This document shows, piece after piece, positions 27,453 through 36,249 of a stretch of 64,000 nt of DNA (position 1 is the first letter of the stretch; each line of letters starts with the position of its first letter). This DNA is from Archangium lipolyticum (GTDB lineage: Bacteria > Myxococcota > Myxococcia > Myxococcales > Myxococcaceae): positions 372,001 through 436,000 of the forward strand of contig NZ_JANKBZ010000002.1 of the NCBI RefSeq assembly GCF_024623785.1, given 5' to 3'. The notes beneath the pieces were generated by a model. That model made no database searches. It saw only the letters and a program-made list of their open reading frames with translations, and was not told the origin of the DNA. Position numbers and translations under genes: made by a program.

Positions 27453-28126
27453 GAGCCGTCTCTCTCTTGCTGGGGCTCCTGGCCGGGGTGGTGCTGTTTC
27501 CGCAGCGGGCGGTGGCGGACGTGGCTTCCAGGCCCACCGAGGGCCATCCCAACGCCCTGTATCTGGACCTCGGGGTGGATGGTGCGCCCGTGACGGGGCG
27601 GCTGGGCTATGCGCGAGCGCTGGGGACAGGGTTCGTGGCTCCCACGTGGGTGTTCGCCGACGCGGCCATCCCGTTGTTGCGGCCGGACTTCGGTGACTTC
27701 GCGCTGCGCTCGGGCGCGCGAGTGCATCTCCTGCGCTCGGGCCGGTTCGAGCTGCCCGTGCAGGCGGCGGTCCTGCTGCGAGGTACGCGAAACGTCTCCT
27801 TCTCGGCGAGGGGATGGGGTACCGAGCTCGGGGTACAACCGGGCTGGTACGCAGAGCGCTGGCTGTTGGCCGCGGAGCTCTCGTGGGACCAGCAGTGGCT
27901 CACCTACCTGGAGCCCACGGCCGAGCACCGGAGCCGCATCTACGCCGATGCGCGCTCTGGCTGGTACGGAGGCTCCGCCGTCACCCTTCGCGCGGGCGCG
28001 CGAGTGGGATTGCTCTCGTCAGAGCGGTTCGAGCTGTTGCTCCGAGCGGGTTACGAGTGGCACGGCCGCTATGACGCGATGCTGCCGCCGCTCTACGCCC
28101 TGGTGAGCGCGAACGTGCGTTTCTGA
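27449..28126 (+). CDS. Putative outer-membrane beta-barrel protein
   Basis: 225 residues with a signal peptide (LLLGLLAGVVLFPQRAVA) and alternating polar/hydrophobic strands (GRLGYARALG, LQPGWYAERWLLAAELSWD-like segments), ending in ...SANVRF. A C-terminal phenylalanine preceded by alternating residues is the usual Bam-recognition signal of outer-membrane barrels. No family was recognised. Translationally coupled to the upstream hydrolase lipoprotein. Confidence 0.65.
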   Translation: MRAVSLLLGLLAGVVLFPQRAVADVASRPTEGHPNALYLDLGVDGAPVTGRLGYARALGTGFVAPTWVFADAAIPLLRPDFGDFALRSGARVHLLRSGRFELPVQAAVLLRGTRNVSFSARGWGTELGVQPGWYAERWLLAAELSWDQQWLTYLEPTAEHRSRIYADARSGWYGGSAVTLRAGARVGLLSSERFELLLRAGYEWHGRYDAMLPPLYALVSANVRF

Positions 28127-28136
28127 CGGCCGGGCC

Positions 28137-28589
28137 CTACTTCTTCGCCGTGCTGCTGATGATGTGGGCCACGGCGTTCTTGACCCAGTCCTTGATGGAC
28201 GCGGTCTCGAAGGCGGTGGCCTGGCGCTGGGGGTACTTCTTCTCGAAGTAGTTCACGGCGGCCACGCCCATGGCGAAGGCGGTGCCACCGCTGGCGGCGC
28301 CCTTGAGGAGCCAGCCGGCGACGGGAATCCACCCCACCGTCTCGCCCACCACGGCGGTGGCGGCCTTGCGCGCGACGATGCCCGCGCCCAGCGTGGGAAT
28401 GAGCCCGAGCGCCTCGCCCAGGGAGAGCTTCTCTCCGTAGATGCCGGCCACGTGGTAGATCATGTAGGCCTCGATGGCCGACGTGACCGCCGTGTGCGCG
28501 CCGGGAACGGGAATGGGAATGGCCGCGGCACCCGCCGCGCGGAGTGCGCTCTCCTCGACCCACGCGCGCGCCGCCTTGTCTGCGTTCAT
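28137..28589 (-). CDS. DUF697-like small membrane-associated protein
   Basis: 150 residues with hydrophobic, glycine/alanine-rich helices: IPIPVPGAHTAVTSA, a YGEKLSLGEALGLIPTLGAG segment and GWIPVAGWLLKGAASGG, the pattern seen in DUF697 and related proteins that associate with GTPases or membranes. ATG at 28589 has a GGGGGGA stretch about 6 bases upstream; the long frame beyond it is a shadow of the opposite strand. No GTPase partner is adjacent. Role unknown. Confidence 0.7.
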   Translation of the reverse strand: MNADKAARAWVEESALRAAGAAAIPIPVPGAHTAVTSAIEAYMIYHVAGIYGEKLSLGEALGLIPTLGAGIVARKAATAVVGETVGWIPVAGWLLKGAASGGTAFAMGVAAVNYFEKKYPQRQATAFETASIKDWVKNAVAHIISSTAKK

Positions 28590-28769
28590 TGGTATCCCCC
28601 CTGGGGTGGTGTGGTGGGAGAGTACGTTACAGGAAGTGCCCGCTCCTTTGCTCGTGCACCGGGCGAGCCAACCGCTGGAGTCGGATGTGACCGCGAATTG
28701 ACCCGGCTGGAACAGGGCCTTTGCACGGGTGGAGGAGCATGCGTGTTGACTCCTCGAAAGGAGCCGCAC

Positions 28770-29006
28770 ATGAACGTCGCGTCCCTGGTGAACCCCCCCC
28801 GTCCCGATGCTCCCTCTCCTGGCGCCTTGAAGCTGCTGCGGGTCGAGGCCAGCGTGCTCGCCCAGGCCTTCCTCGGCTCGGCCCGTGAGAGCGTGCTCGC
28901 CTTCCGCTTCATGCGGAGCCTGCTGCTCCACGGAGGGGCCACCGTGCCTCCCGCCCCCAGCGGGCCTGCCAAGAGAGGCGCTTCGGGGACCCGGGCCCTC
29001 GCGTAG
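28770..29006 (+). CDS. Hypothetical protein, 78 residues
   Basis: Start supported by a strong ribosome-binding site (AAAGGAG, 6 bases before the ATG at 28770). The protein begins MNVASLVNPPRPDAP, has one helical middle part (LKLLRVEASVLAQAFLG) and a basic tail. No family recognised and no signal peptide. It is preceded by about 180 bases of non-coding sequence shared with the divergent DUF697-like gene. Confidence 0.55.
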   Translation: MNVASLVNPPRPDAPSPGALKLLRVEASVLAQAFLGSARESVLAFRFMRSLLLHGGATVPPAPSGPAKRGASGTRALA

Positions 29007-29407
29007 ACCCTCATCCCGTTCTTCACGAGAAGCACCTGGGCCGCATCGAGCCTCTTGCGCGGTAAGCAGGTTGTAGTCGGCCCTGGGCCCTCAGCGCGAC
29101 ACGCGTACCAGCGTCGTCATGTGGCTCTTGAGATCGAGGGGCTCGAGAGCGGCCGGCGGATGGAAGCGCATCGCCCGAGGATGACCTTCCAGCCGTTCCG
29201 GGCCGCCGCCTCCTCACGGATGAGCTCCGCCTCCTTGGCCGCATCCACGCGCTCGCCGTCCTTGAGCACAACCGCCCGAAGATCGCTCGTGATCGGACGA
29301 CCCGGTAGGAAGGCAGGGCTCTCCTCGTAGGATGGGGTCTTGTCTGAGTGGGCAGGTACTGCTTGATTGAGCGCCACCGCCTGGGGCGCTTCGAGAGGGC
29401 GTGCACG
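29007..29407. other. 401-base gap between the 78-residue protein and the toxin candidate
   Basis: No intact gene. It contains the minus-strand relic described at 29093-29345 and, near its right end, GAGAGG about 10 bases before the ATG of the lipoprotein gene at 29408. Frames on the + strand here have no coding character. Confidence 0.5.
29093..29345 (-). pseudogene. Relic of a minus-strand gene, probably frameshifted
   Basis: Two adjacent minus-strand frames both give protein-like sequence with high G/C at third positions. From about 29345 to 29170 one reads SDLRAVVLKDGERVDAAKEA and ends NGWKVIL; a one-base shift at about 29168 leads into MRFHPPAALEPLDLKSHM and a TGA at about 29093. Joined, they would form the C-terminal 80 residues of an unknown protein. 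No credible start is present upstream, since the region runs into the toxin gene. Family unknown. Confidence 0.3.
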
Positions 29408-31660
29408 ATGAGGACTTACCCGTGGGCCGTGCTGCTGCACAGGTGGGCCGCGCTGCTGGGGGCTGTGCTGCTCTTCACCGGCTGCGTCACGCTGGCGCCG
29501 CGACAGGCCGGCAGCACCGCGGAGGGACCCCTCTCCCTCTCCACGTTGCGAGAGGCGGGGACCATTACGCCCCCGCTCGAGGCGCCCTTTCCTCTTGCTT
29601 CCACGGCGAGCTCGGGCGAGGCGTCCGCGTACGAGGTGGCCCGCGCGGGGCCTGCTTCCCAGAATCCGCCCTCGTGCGGAGGGCTGCCCCCGGGGTGGCC
29701 CGACTTCTCCTCCAGTGACAGGGAGGCACTGCTCGCCCCCTTCCTCAGTTGCACCTCGCCCGGGGAAGTTCTCGCCCTGCAGGAGCGGGTGGACATGCCC
29801 AGGCTGGTGGACGCTTTGGACGACTGGCGTGCCGTGCGACTCGGTGCCCTGGGCCCACCGCGCGAGGACGTTGCCCTCCTGCTCAATAAAAAGCGCACCT
29901 CATTGCTCCTCAATGCTCCCGAGGCCTATGGGCGCCTCAACGCGCAGGTGCTCTCCGTCTTCATTGTCGACTCGGCCTACGACAATGACTTGAGGGAGAT
30001 CCTCTTCCTGCTGGCCCAGGACAATCGGCTGGCGGAAACCCTCGCGCTGCTGCCCGCGTTCCAGGTGGCGTTGGAGAAGCGGGGGTTGAAACCCACGGCC
30101 CGTGTGGACCGGGACTCCGAGCTCGGAGACGTGGGCCGGGGCCTGGTCCGAGCTGGAAGGGACGTGCTCTCCAGCTCTCCAATGAGCTCGGACGGAGGGG
30201 ACTTCGCATTCCTCCCTATACGAGGCCAACTGCCGCCGGAGTACCAGGAGGCCCTCGCCACGGCCGAGAAGGAGTTGGTGCGGGATGCCTCGGCGGACAC
30301 CCTGGCGCTGAGTGTGTTTGACCACCTCACCTTTGGCGTGCCGCTGGGTGGCTACGGCTTTGTCACCACCACCCTCCATGGCGGGCGGTCGCTCTGGCAG
30401 GGAGAGTTGGAGAAGGGCACGCGCGAGGTAGCACCAGCGCTGGTGGTGGCCCTCGTCGCGGGTGGCAAGGGCCCGCGCTACCTCTCCAAGGGGAAAGGCG
30501 CTGCGGGTGTGCGCCTGCACCTCCTCACCGGGCTCGAGGCCGCGGAAGCGCGGCTGCGGGCCCTGACGGAGACGGCGCGGCAGCTCCGAGGGGTGATGAG
30601 CCTGGAGGGCCTGCGCGACCTGGTGCGCTACCTCCAGGCGAGCCGGGAGGCAGGCCGTTTCGTCTCCGTGGGTGGGGGGGACGCCGCGCTGGCGCTCTAC
30701 GAGGCCCGGGGAGATGTGGCCAAGGCGCGGCCGCTCATGTCCAAGGCCAGGCCTGGGGCCACGGGCTCCCCGCCCGTGAAGGGTGGCGTGGGCGTCGGCG
30801 CTGGGGAAGCCGTCGGCGCGGCGGACGACGCCGCGCGTCCCTCTGTCAAGAAGGCCGGTGTCACGGAGCGCCATGGCACCCTGGACTCGTTGGTGGATGA
30901 GGGGGTTGGCCACACGCGGCAGGTGGTGGAGGCAAAGCTGGCGGCGGCGGAACACGAGGCCACGGGCCCGCGCCTGCCCAAGGACGTGAGGGTACTGGAG
31001 CAGCACCGCCCCATCCTCGACGCCCCGCCGCCGGAGGCCCGGGGCAACCCGCGCTGGCGCGAGTACGTCGACTACTACAAGAAGCGCTTCATCGAGGTGG
31101 AGGAGGGCACGGCCGTCGAAGGCCCCCTGAAATGGGCGGGCTACGAGCGGCTGCGCGGCTGGTTTGCCCGGGGCATGGCCTTTGAGCGTGACATGGTGAA
31201 GGTGTTGAAGGCTGACGCGGAGAAGCCGCGGGCTGAGCGCCGCTTCCTCGGGGACTTCGACAAGCCCCGCATTGAAACGCAGGTGGGCGTGAGGAAGCCG
31301 GGCCCCGGCCTTCGTTACGCGGATGTGCTCGTTATCGAGGAGGGTGGGCTCGGCGGGCAGCCACGGCGCGTGGAGACGTTCAGCTTCAAGAGCCGAAATC
31401 TCGCACTATTAGAGGAAGAGGCATTGAAGGCGCAGATGAAGGCGGACGCGAGGGAAGCTCTGCGGAACTACGGCGAGACGCTGGATATCCGCCGAGGCTC
31501 CCTCCAGTCCCTGCTCCCAGGGGGCGGCGAAGTGCAGGTTCCAAGGGTTCGTCTCATTTACGAGGGAGGCGACCTCAAGCCCAAGAATGTAGACGTATTG
31601 AAGGCAGCCGTGAACGAAACCAAGGCAGTGGTTCCGGGAGTCGAGGTGGTGTTTCAATGA
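29408..31660 (+). CDS. Large lipoprotein with a variable C-terminal domain, SitA-like polymorphic toxin candidate
   Basis: 750 residues. Signal sequence with lipobox FTGC (lipidated Cys at residue 26). A long N-terminal region (about 60-480) contains glycine-rich and hydrophobic stretches (FGVPLGGYGFVTTTLHGG, VAPALVVALVAGGKG). After a Gly/Ala-rich linker (about 455-480) comes a charged C-terminal domain; Asp639 in YADVLV followed by VETFSFKSR (Glu656, Lys661) loosely resembles a PD-(D/E)XK nuclease core. Size, lipidation, modular C-terminus and ATGA coupling to the next gene match the SitA/SitI lipoprotein toxins that Myxococcus transfers by TraA/TraB outer-membrane exchange. That assignment is inference. 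No sitB-like gene is adjacent. Confidence 0.6.
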   Translation: MRTYPWAVLLHRWAALLGAVLLFTGCVTLAPRQAGSTAEGPLSLSTLREAGTITPPLEAPFPLASTASSGEASAYEVARAGPASQNPPSCGGLPPGWPDFSSSDREALLAPFLSCTSPGEVLALQERVDMPRLVDALDDWRAVRLGALGPPREDVALLLNKKRTSLLLNAPEAYGRLNAQVLSVFIVDSAYDNDLREILFLLAQDNRLAETLALLPAFQVALEKRGLKPTARVDRDSELGDVGRGLVRAGRDVLSSSPMSSDGGDFAFLPIRGQLPPEYQEALATAEKELVRDASADTLALSVFDHLTFGVPLGGYGFVTTTLHGGRSLWQGELEKGTREVAPALVVALVAGGKGPRYLSKGKGAAGVRLHLLTGLEAAEARLRALTETARQLRGVMSLEGLRDLVRYLQASREAGRFVSVGGGDAALALYEARGDVAKARPLMSKARPGATGSPPVKGGVGVGAGEAVGAADDAARPSVKKAGVTERHGTLDSLVDEGVGHTRQVVEAKLAAAEHEATGPRLPKDVRVLEQHRPILDAPPPEARGNPRWREYVDYYKKRFIEVEEGTAVEGPLKWAGYERLRGWFARGMAFERDMVKVLKADAEKPRAERRFLGDFDKPRIETQVGVRKPGPGLRYADVLVIEEGGLGGQPRRVETFSFKSRNLALLEEEALKAQMKADAREALRNYGETLDIRRGSLQSLLPGGGEVQVPRVRLIYEGGDLKPKNVDVLKAAVNETKAVVPGVEVVFQ

Positions 31661-32997
31661 AACGGCTGAGCGTGCACGACTTGAAGCCGGAGGATCGCCT
31701 CCGGCTCACTTTCGACGGTGGCTTCGACCAGCGGGCCGCATTGGAAAGAGAGCTGGGGCCCTTTCTCCAGGCACTTGAGCAGCACGCCGACGGGTGGATG
31801 CCGGACATCGTCAACGGCAAGCGTCAACGGAAATATTCTCGCGCTTCCTTTTGGAAGGCCCTGGAGGAGCGGCGCGACGAGAACACCACGGGTCTCGGGC
31901 TCTATCGTACGACGTGGCCCGCGTTGGACATGTCGCTCAGTCTCTGGTTTCCGCCGCTACCTCCCAAACTGGGAATCTTCATCAACGTCAAGCCCCTCTC
32001 TTTCTTCGCGGAAGCGGAGCGTTGTCACCGCTTCGTGGAGATGGTGCGCGCCTGGGCCTCTCGCTACCCGGTCACTCATGCAAAGGCTCACAGCGCCGAT
32101 GATACGGAACTGGCGGGCTCTCCCAATTTTGGCCGCGATGACGAGACTGAGTACAGAGACGGGTTCGACAAGGTTTACGAGGTCTTCTGGCTCAACGTCT
32201 TCGGCTCCAAGCTGGTGGAAACGGTCGGCCGCGAGCGCATGCTGTCCACGCCGGCTCACCGGGTGGAGGAACTGCCCAACGGCTCCGTCCTCCTGGTGAC
32301 GTGGCCCACGGTGGCGGATTTCGCCAGCAAGGAGGCACGGCTCGCGCAGGCTCGCGCCCACGTCCACCTCCGGCCAGACCTTGACTTCGACACCGTGCTG
32401 CGAACCTTGCATGAGCGCAGTGCCACGCTCGCCCCCGTGGAGCCCCGCTTCCACCCTGACCTGGCGCCGCTCCTCTCGCGCGTGGTGGACCGCGCCGCCA
32501 GCCATGAGCGCCAGCACCGAATCGCCGAACTCAACATGTGGCGCCCGCCCGATCCGGAGGAGTGGCTCCCTGCCGACTCCGCCCTCTCCCCGGACGTGGA
32601 AAATCTAGAGCGTGCTCTGCGGCAGTACAGCCTCTACGCCGAGCACCTCGTGGCGCTACTGCACTCGGAGGTGCCCTCGGTTCTCAAGGCGACGCCCGAG
32701 TCACTCACGGATGCCGACTTCTACTTCTGGCGGGAGGAGTTCCCGAAGAGTCGCCTTCGGGAGGCCATCGACGGGCACGCGGTGCCCGCCATTGGTGCGT
32801 ACCTGGGTGAAGTGCTGGTGCGCAACCTGGGCGGCAGGTGGATTCCGCGCCAGAAACTCGAGGAGGCACAGGTGCTGGTTGGCAACCGCATCTGGTTTCC
32901 GTTTGTCCGGGCCCGCCATTACATGCGCTCGCGACAGACGCTGTTGGACTACTCCCTCACCCAGCTCTTCCACGTGGCCGAGAGGAACAGGGGCTGA
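31657..32997 (+). CDS. Probable cognate immunity protein of the lipoprotein toxin candidate
   Basis: 446 residues, no signal peptide or membrane segment, so cytoplasmic, where an immunity protein against a nuclease would be needed. Its start overlaps the toxin stop (ATGA), so the two are made together. The N-terminal half (about 1-250) has the mix of aromatic strands and helices (GLGLYRTTWPALDMSLSLWF, VYEVFWLNVFGSKLVETVG) seen in Imm52/DUF3396-type immunity proteins; the C-terminal half contains AIGAYLGEVLVRNLGG, a segment common in DUF6278-like proteins. It is longer than usual immunity proteins and looks like a fusion. Family assignment is tentative. Confidence 0.55.
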   Translation: MKRLSVHDLKPEDRLRLTFDGGFDQRAALERELGPFLQALEQHADGWMPDIVNGKRQRKYSRASFWKALEERRDENTTGLGLYRTTWPALDMSLSLWFPPLPPKLGIFINVKPLSFFAEAERCHRFVEMVRAWASRYPVTHAKAHSADDTELAGSPNFGRDDETEYRDGFDKVYEVFWLNVFGSKLVETVGRERMLSTPAHRVEELPNGSVLLVTWPTVADFASKEARLAQARAHVHLRPDLDFDTVLRTLHERSATLAPVEPRFHPDLAPLLSRVVDRAASHERQHRIAELNMWRPPDPEEWLPADSALSPDVENLERALRQYSLYAEHLVALLHSEVPSVLKATPESLTDADFYFWREEFPKSRLREAIDGHAVPAIGAYLGEVLVRNLGGRWIPRQKLEEAQVLVGNRIWFPFVRARHYMRSRQTLLDYSLTQLFHVAERNRG

Positions 32998-33085
32998 TAA
33001 CGGAAGCGAGTCCCCGGGTGGGGAGGTGCGGTGCCTCGTGCCCATGGGGGAGGTTGGGTCTTCCTTTTTCCGCAGGGTGTGGCGG

Positions 33086-34063
33086 CTACTCGGGTGTCGA
33101 GCCCTGCTTCGCAGCCGCCGGGAACGTGATGTTCCCGATTGTGACGGTGCGTGGTCCTTGTGTCTCCCATAGCTTGAGGGTGCAGGGGCAGCTGAGTTGC
33201 CCCGGGTCTCTCTGGGCACCCACTACGATGGCACCAAGGGTTTCGGGAGGGATGGCTGTCTCTTGCCACACGGATAGCTCCACCTCCTCGCCCTTCGAGT
33301 CCTTCAATACTGCTCCCGCTGCTGTCCAGGGCTCGGCGCCAGGGTTTAGGAACTCAAGCCTTGCTGCCAGGCTTCCCGGGTGGCTGTAACTCCTGATTCC
33401 ACGTGCTGATAGGGCGTTGTTGGGGTGGTGCTCTACCTGTTTCCACATGTCTTTTGATTGCACGGCGTTTGTGCGTTCCAGCCATACTGTGCCCATGAGT
33501 CCGCCTGGCTCTTTGCGCTCGAGCAAAAGCCGCGCCTTTTCTTCCTGGCACTGGTTCGCTCTGACCTGCGCCTCGGCTGCCTCCTTCTTGAGCGCGTCCG
33601 CAGCACGAGGGTGGCGGAACACCTCCACGCGTCGTGCTCCTCGTGCTGCATGCCCCACCAGCCAGAAACTTGTTCTCTCCGGGGCTGCGCCATCATTGAA
33701 ACGCACGGTCAGCTTGACGCGCTCCGCGGGTAGGAAACCTCGTTTCGGATAGACGGTCACGAAGTCATCGCCTTGCGCGACGCTCACGGAGCGACTGACT
33801 GACTCCACCGCCACCGCCCCTGGTGTCAACGGAGAATCGAATACGAACGTCACAGGCTCCTCTGGGGTGGCACATACGCTGGGTGCCTCGTTGGAGCCGG
33901 TCGTCAAGTCAACGCGGGAGGTGGCGGAGCATTCGGGGGGGCGGGGCGGATCGGCGGTTTCTACGGTGCCTGCCTGGAGGGCCAAGACCAGGAGGGCGCC
34001 GGATGTCGGCGGGAGCACGGGAATCAATCTCCAGGATACAAGCGGTACCGAGGCCAGCTGCAC
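33086..34063 (-). CDS. Second DUF2381 (TIGR02268) family exported protein
   Basis: 325 residues with an N-terminal hydrophobic export signal (about 15-35). It shares the layout of the DUF2381 protein at 12392-13261: strands ending YPKRGFLPAERVKLTV, then VEVFRHPRAADALKKEAAEA with the same helix after an RHPR motif, and a beta-rich C-terminus. GTG start at 34063. It lies 40 bases downstream of a Ser/Thr kinase, the reverse gene order of the first module. Codons here are less GC-rich than in neighbours (for example around 33400-33700), which hints at later acquisition or relaxed selection. Confidence 0.85.
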   Translation of the reverse strand: MQLASVPLVSWRLIPVLPPTSGALLVLALQAGTVETADPPRPPECSATSRVDLTTGSNEAPSVCATPEEPVTFVFDSPLTPGAVAVESVSRSVSVAQGDDFVTVYPKRGFLPAERVKLTVRFNDGAAPERTSFWLVGHAARGARRVEVFRHPRAADALKKEAAEAQVRANQCQEEKARLLLERKEPGGLMGTVWLERTNAVQSKDMWKQVEHHPNNALSARGIRSYSHPGSLAARLEFLNPGAEPWTAAGAVLKDSKGEEVELSVWQETAIPPETLGAIVVGAQRDPGQLSCPCTLKLWETQGPRTVTIGNITFPAAAKQGSTPE

Positions 34064-34103
34064 CCGTGTGAATGCCGGGTGCGGTGGCGTGCGGTAGACG
34101 GTG

Positions 34104-36155
34104 TTATTGGAAACGATTCGTTTGACTCAGTTGCAGGATGGACGTTCCCTTGATGTTGCCCGGCCTGCTCTCTTCGTCAGGGCAGTCACCCACGCCTACA
34201 GGGCAATCGTCCGTCGGTGCGTCTCGATAGATCTGAATGCAAACCGGATGGATCTGCCGGTCTGGTGTCTGTGCTTGGGTGAAGCGGCCGAAGAAACGAT
34301 TCTCCCCAAACACCAGCGTCCCGATCAGCAGGGTGCCGCGTGGTAGTTTGTCCCAACCCATATCCAACTCCAGAGTCATGGGGCCCTCGTGGAGGGTAGG
34401 CCTTTCCTGCGGCTCTCCCTTGTAGCCTGGCACAAGGCCATATCCCCGACTGCTAATACCAAACCGGGTGTGCGTCTCGCGCCAGCCAGCGGGGCATTCG
34501 ACGGGCGCTGGCTCGGGGCGCACCTGGGGACCCGCGCATCCGGTGAGAATGGTGGTGCAGACACCGGCCGCCGTGCAGACCCGTTTGGCAATGGGGATGC
34601 ATTTCGACGTTTTGCCCCGCGACTGGGACGTGGGCTTCTCTTCGGGCTTCAAGCGGGATTCTTTCTGACGAAGCATGGTGGGGGAGGGCGCGGGGGGTTG
34701 GGCCCTGTCGGGCGCCGCGCTTGATATAGCTTCGGCAGGGTTGCCCGATCGCGCCACTTCGCGGACAAAAGCAGCCTGAGTCGTCACCTCACCCTGAGTG
34801 GATGTGTAAGGTTGGAGTGCGGCCCTCTTCTCTTCGGGCGGGGGCTTGGGCGGGCGCATGGAGCCCACCGCGATCGCCACCACCGCGAGCCCCACCATCA
34901 GCGCGATCCCCAGGGGAAGGGCGTCCGCACCGCTCATCCAGCGGCGCCCGCCCCGGGCCCTCCCTGGCTCGGCTTCGTCAGCCATTGCCCCCACGGCGGG
35001 GCTTTCCGCGTGTCGTGAGGCGGCTGCCTCTGTCTCGTGAGCGGCCGGTGTGTCCACCGCCAGGGTGGGTACCTCAACAAGGGCGGGCGGCTCGTCCGGC
35101 GGCGCTGCCGCTGGTTCCTCCTGCACTGGTGGCTCCTCCACTGGCCTCCAGCCGCGCCGGGGCCTGTGGGCCATCCACCGCTGTCCCTCCCTCGGTTTCT
35201 TCTGGTGGGGTTCTCCGCCCTTGCCCGAATTGCTCTCCGTCGTCGCGTCGTGGGGCGGCGGAGGTTCCATCAGCGGCACGTCCCAGCTCGCGTCCCCCTC
35301 GGCCGCGGCCAGCACCGCTTCCAGTGCCTCGCACAACTCGTCGTCATCCTTGAAGCGTGCCCTCGCGTCCTTCTCCAGCATGCGCATGCACAGCCGGCTC
35401 GCCGCCTCGGGCACTCGCGGGTTCGTGACGTGGGGCTCCCTGGGCGTGTTCAGCAGGATCCGGTCATGCAGCCCCATCACCATCCGGCCGCCGAAGGGCA
35501 CCTCATCCGTCAGCAGCCAGTACAGGAGCACCCCCATCGCCCACAACTCGTCGGACAGCGTGTAGGTGTAGATGTTTTCTTCTGTCTCGCCCCTCAGGAA
35601 CTTGATCATCTCGGGGCTGCGATACTCGGGGGTCCCGGGCGGCACCAGGCCCGGCGTCGTCTCCGTGGGAATTCCCTTCATGGCCCCGAAACCGAAGTCG
35701 ATCACCACCGGCTCGCCGTCGTCGGCGCGGATCATGATGTTCGTTTCCTTCAGGTCCCGGTGCAGCACCTCGCGCCGATGCACCTCCCTCATGGCTCGCG
35801 CGACCTTCAAGTACGTGTTCATCCCCACCCGGGCCGTGGGGTTGAAGCGCTGCGCCCACCGGTCCATCGTCAGCCCGGGGACGTAGTCCATGACGATGTA
35901 CGGATAGCCCAGGTCCGGGTCCGGCCACCGCTCGCACGCGCGAAAGCCCACCACGTTCGGTAGCTGGAGCCGGAGCATCAGCGTGATTTCCCGCCGGTTC
36001 CAGCCCGTCAGCTCCAGGTCCGCCAGGAACTTGATGGCGAAGGAGCGCTCGCCCCGCTCGGCCTTGTACACATGGCCCGAGCCGCCCTCTCCCAGCTTCT
36101 GGGTGATGATGTAGTCGCCGACCCGGGCGCCAATTCTTGGAAGGTGGATGATCAG
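34104..36155 (-). CDS. Second eukaryote-like Ser/Thr kinase with the shared C-terminal extracytoplasmic domain
   Basis: 683 residues if started at CTG 36155. The kinase domain has LGEGGSGHVYKA, the ATP lysine in FAIKFL, HRDLKETN and DFGFG, so it should be active. A Pro-rich linker, one membrane helix at about 415-433, then an outer region whose Cys-containing part and the motifs LPRGTLLIGTLVFG and GRFTQAQTPDRQIHPVC match the kinase at 10476-12383. An annotated start inside the glycine loop (GTG at 36071) would delete the ATP-binding loop; the frame is open back to a TAG and the only start-like codon is CTG at 36155, preceded by GAGGAG. Co-transcribed with the DUF2381 gene downstream. Confidence 0.85.
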   Translation of the reverse strand: MIIHLPRIGARVGDYIITQKLGEGGSGHVYKAERGERSFAIKFLADLELTGWNRREITLMLRLQLPNVVGFRACERWPDPDLGYPYIVMDYVPGLTMDRWAQRFNPTARVGMNTYLKVARAMREVHRREVLHRDLKETNIMIRADDGEPVVIDFGFGAMKGIPTETTPGLVPPGTPEYRSPEMIKFLRGETEENIYTYTLSDELWAMGVLLYWLLTDEVPFGGRMVMGLHDRILLNTPREPHVTNPRVPEAASRLCMRMLEKDARARFKDDDELCEALEAVLAAAEGDASWDVPLMEPPPPHDATTESNSGKGGEPHQKKPREGQRWMAHRPRRGWRPVEEPPVQEEPAAAPPDEPPALVEVPTLAVDTPAAHETEAAASRHAESPAVGAMADEAEPGRARGGRRWMSGADALPLGIALMVGLAVVAIAVGSMRPPKPPPEEKRAALQPYTSTQGEVTTQAAFVREVARSGNPAEAISSAAPDRAQPPAPSPTMLRQKESRLKPEEKPTSQSRGKTSKCIPIAKRVCTAAGVCTTILTGCAGPQVRPEPAPVECPAGWRETHTRFGISSRGYGLVPGYKGEPQERPTLHEGPMTLELDMGWDKLPRGTLLIGTLVFGENRFFGRFTQAQTPDRQIHPVCIQIYRDAPTDDCPVGVGDCPDEESRPGNIKGTSILQLSQTNRFQ

Positions 36156-36249
36156 GCCGCGAGCCTCCTCGGGTTCGCGGCTACCCTAGCAGAACGTGAC
36201 TTATGCGGTAGTGCCGTCCCGGGTCATGGACGGGGTTGAGTCCCAGGGC

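Noticed and set aside
29055-29330. Plus-strand frame of 91 residues before the toxin gene
   Set aside because: No ribosome site and composition of a shadow; the minus strand reads better.
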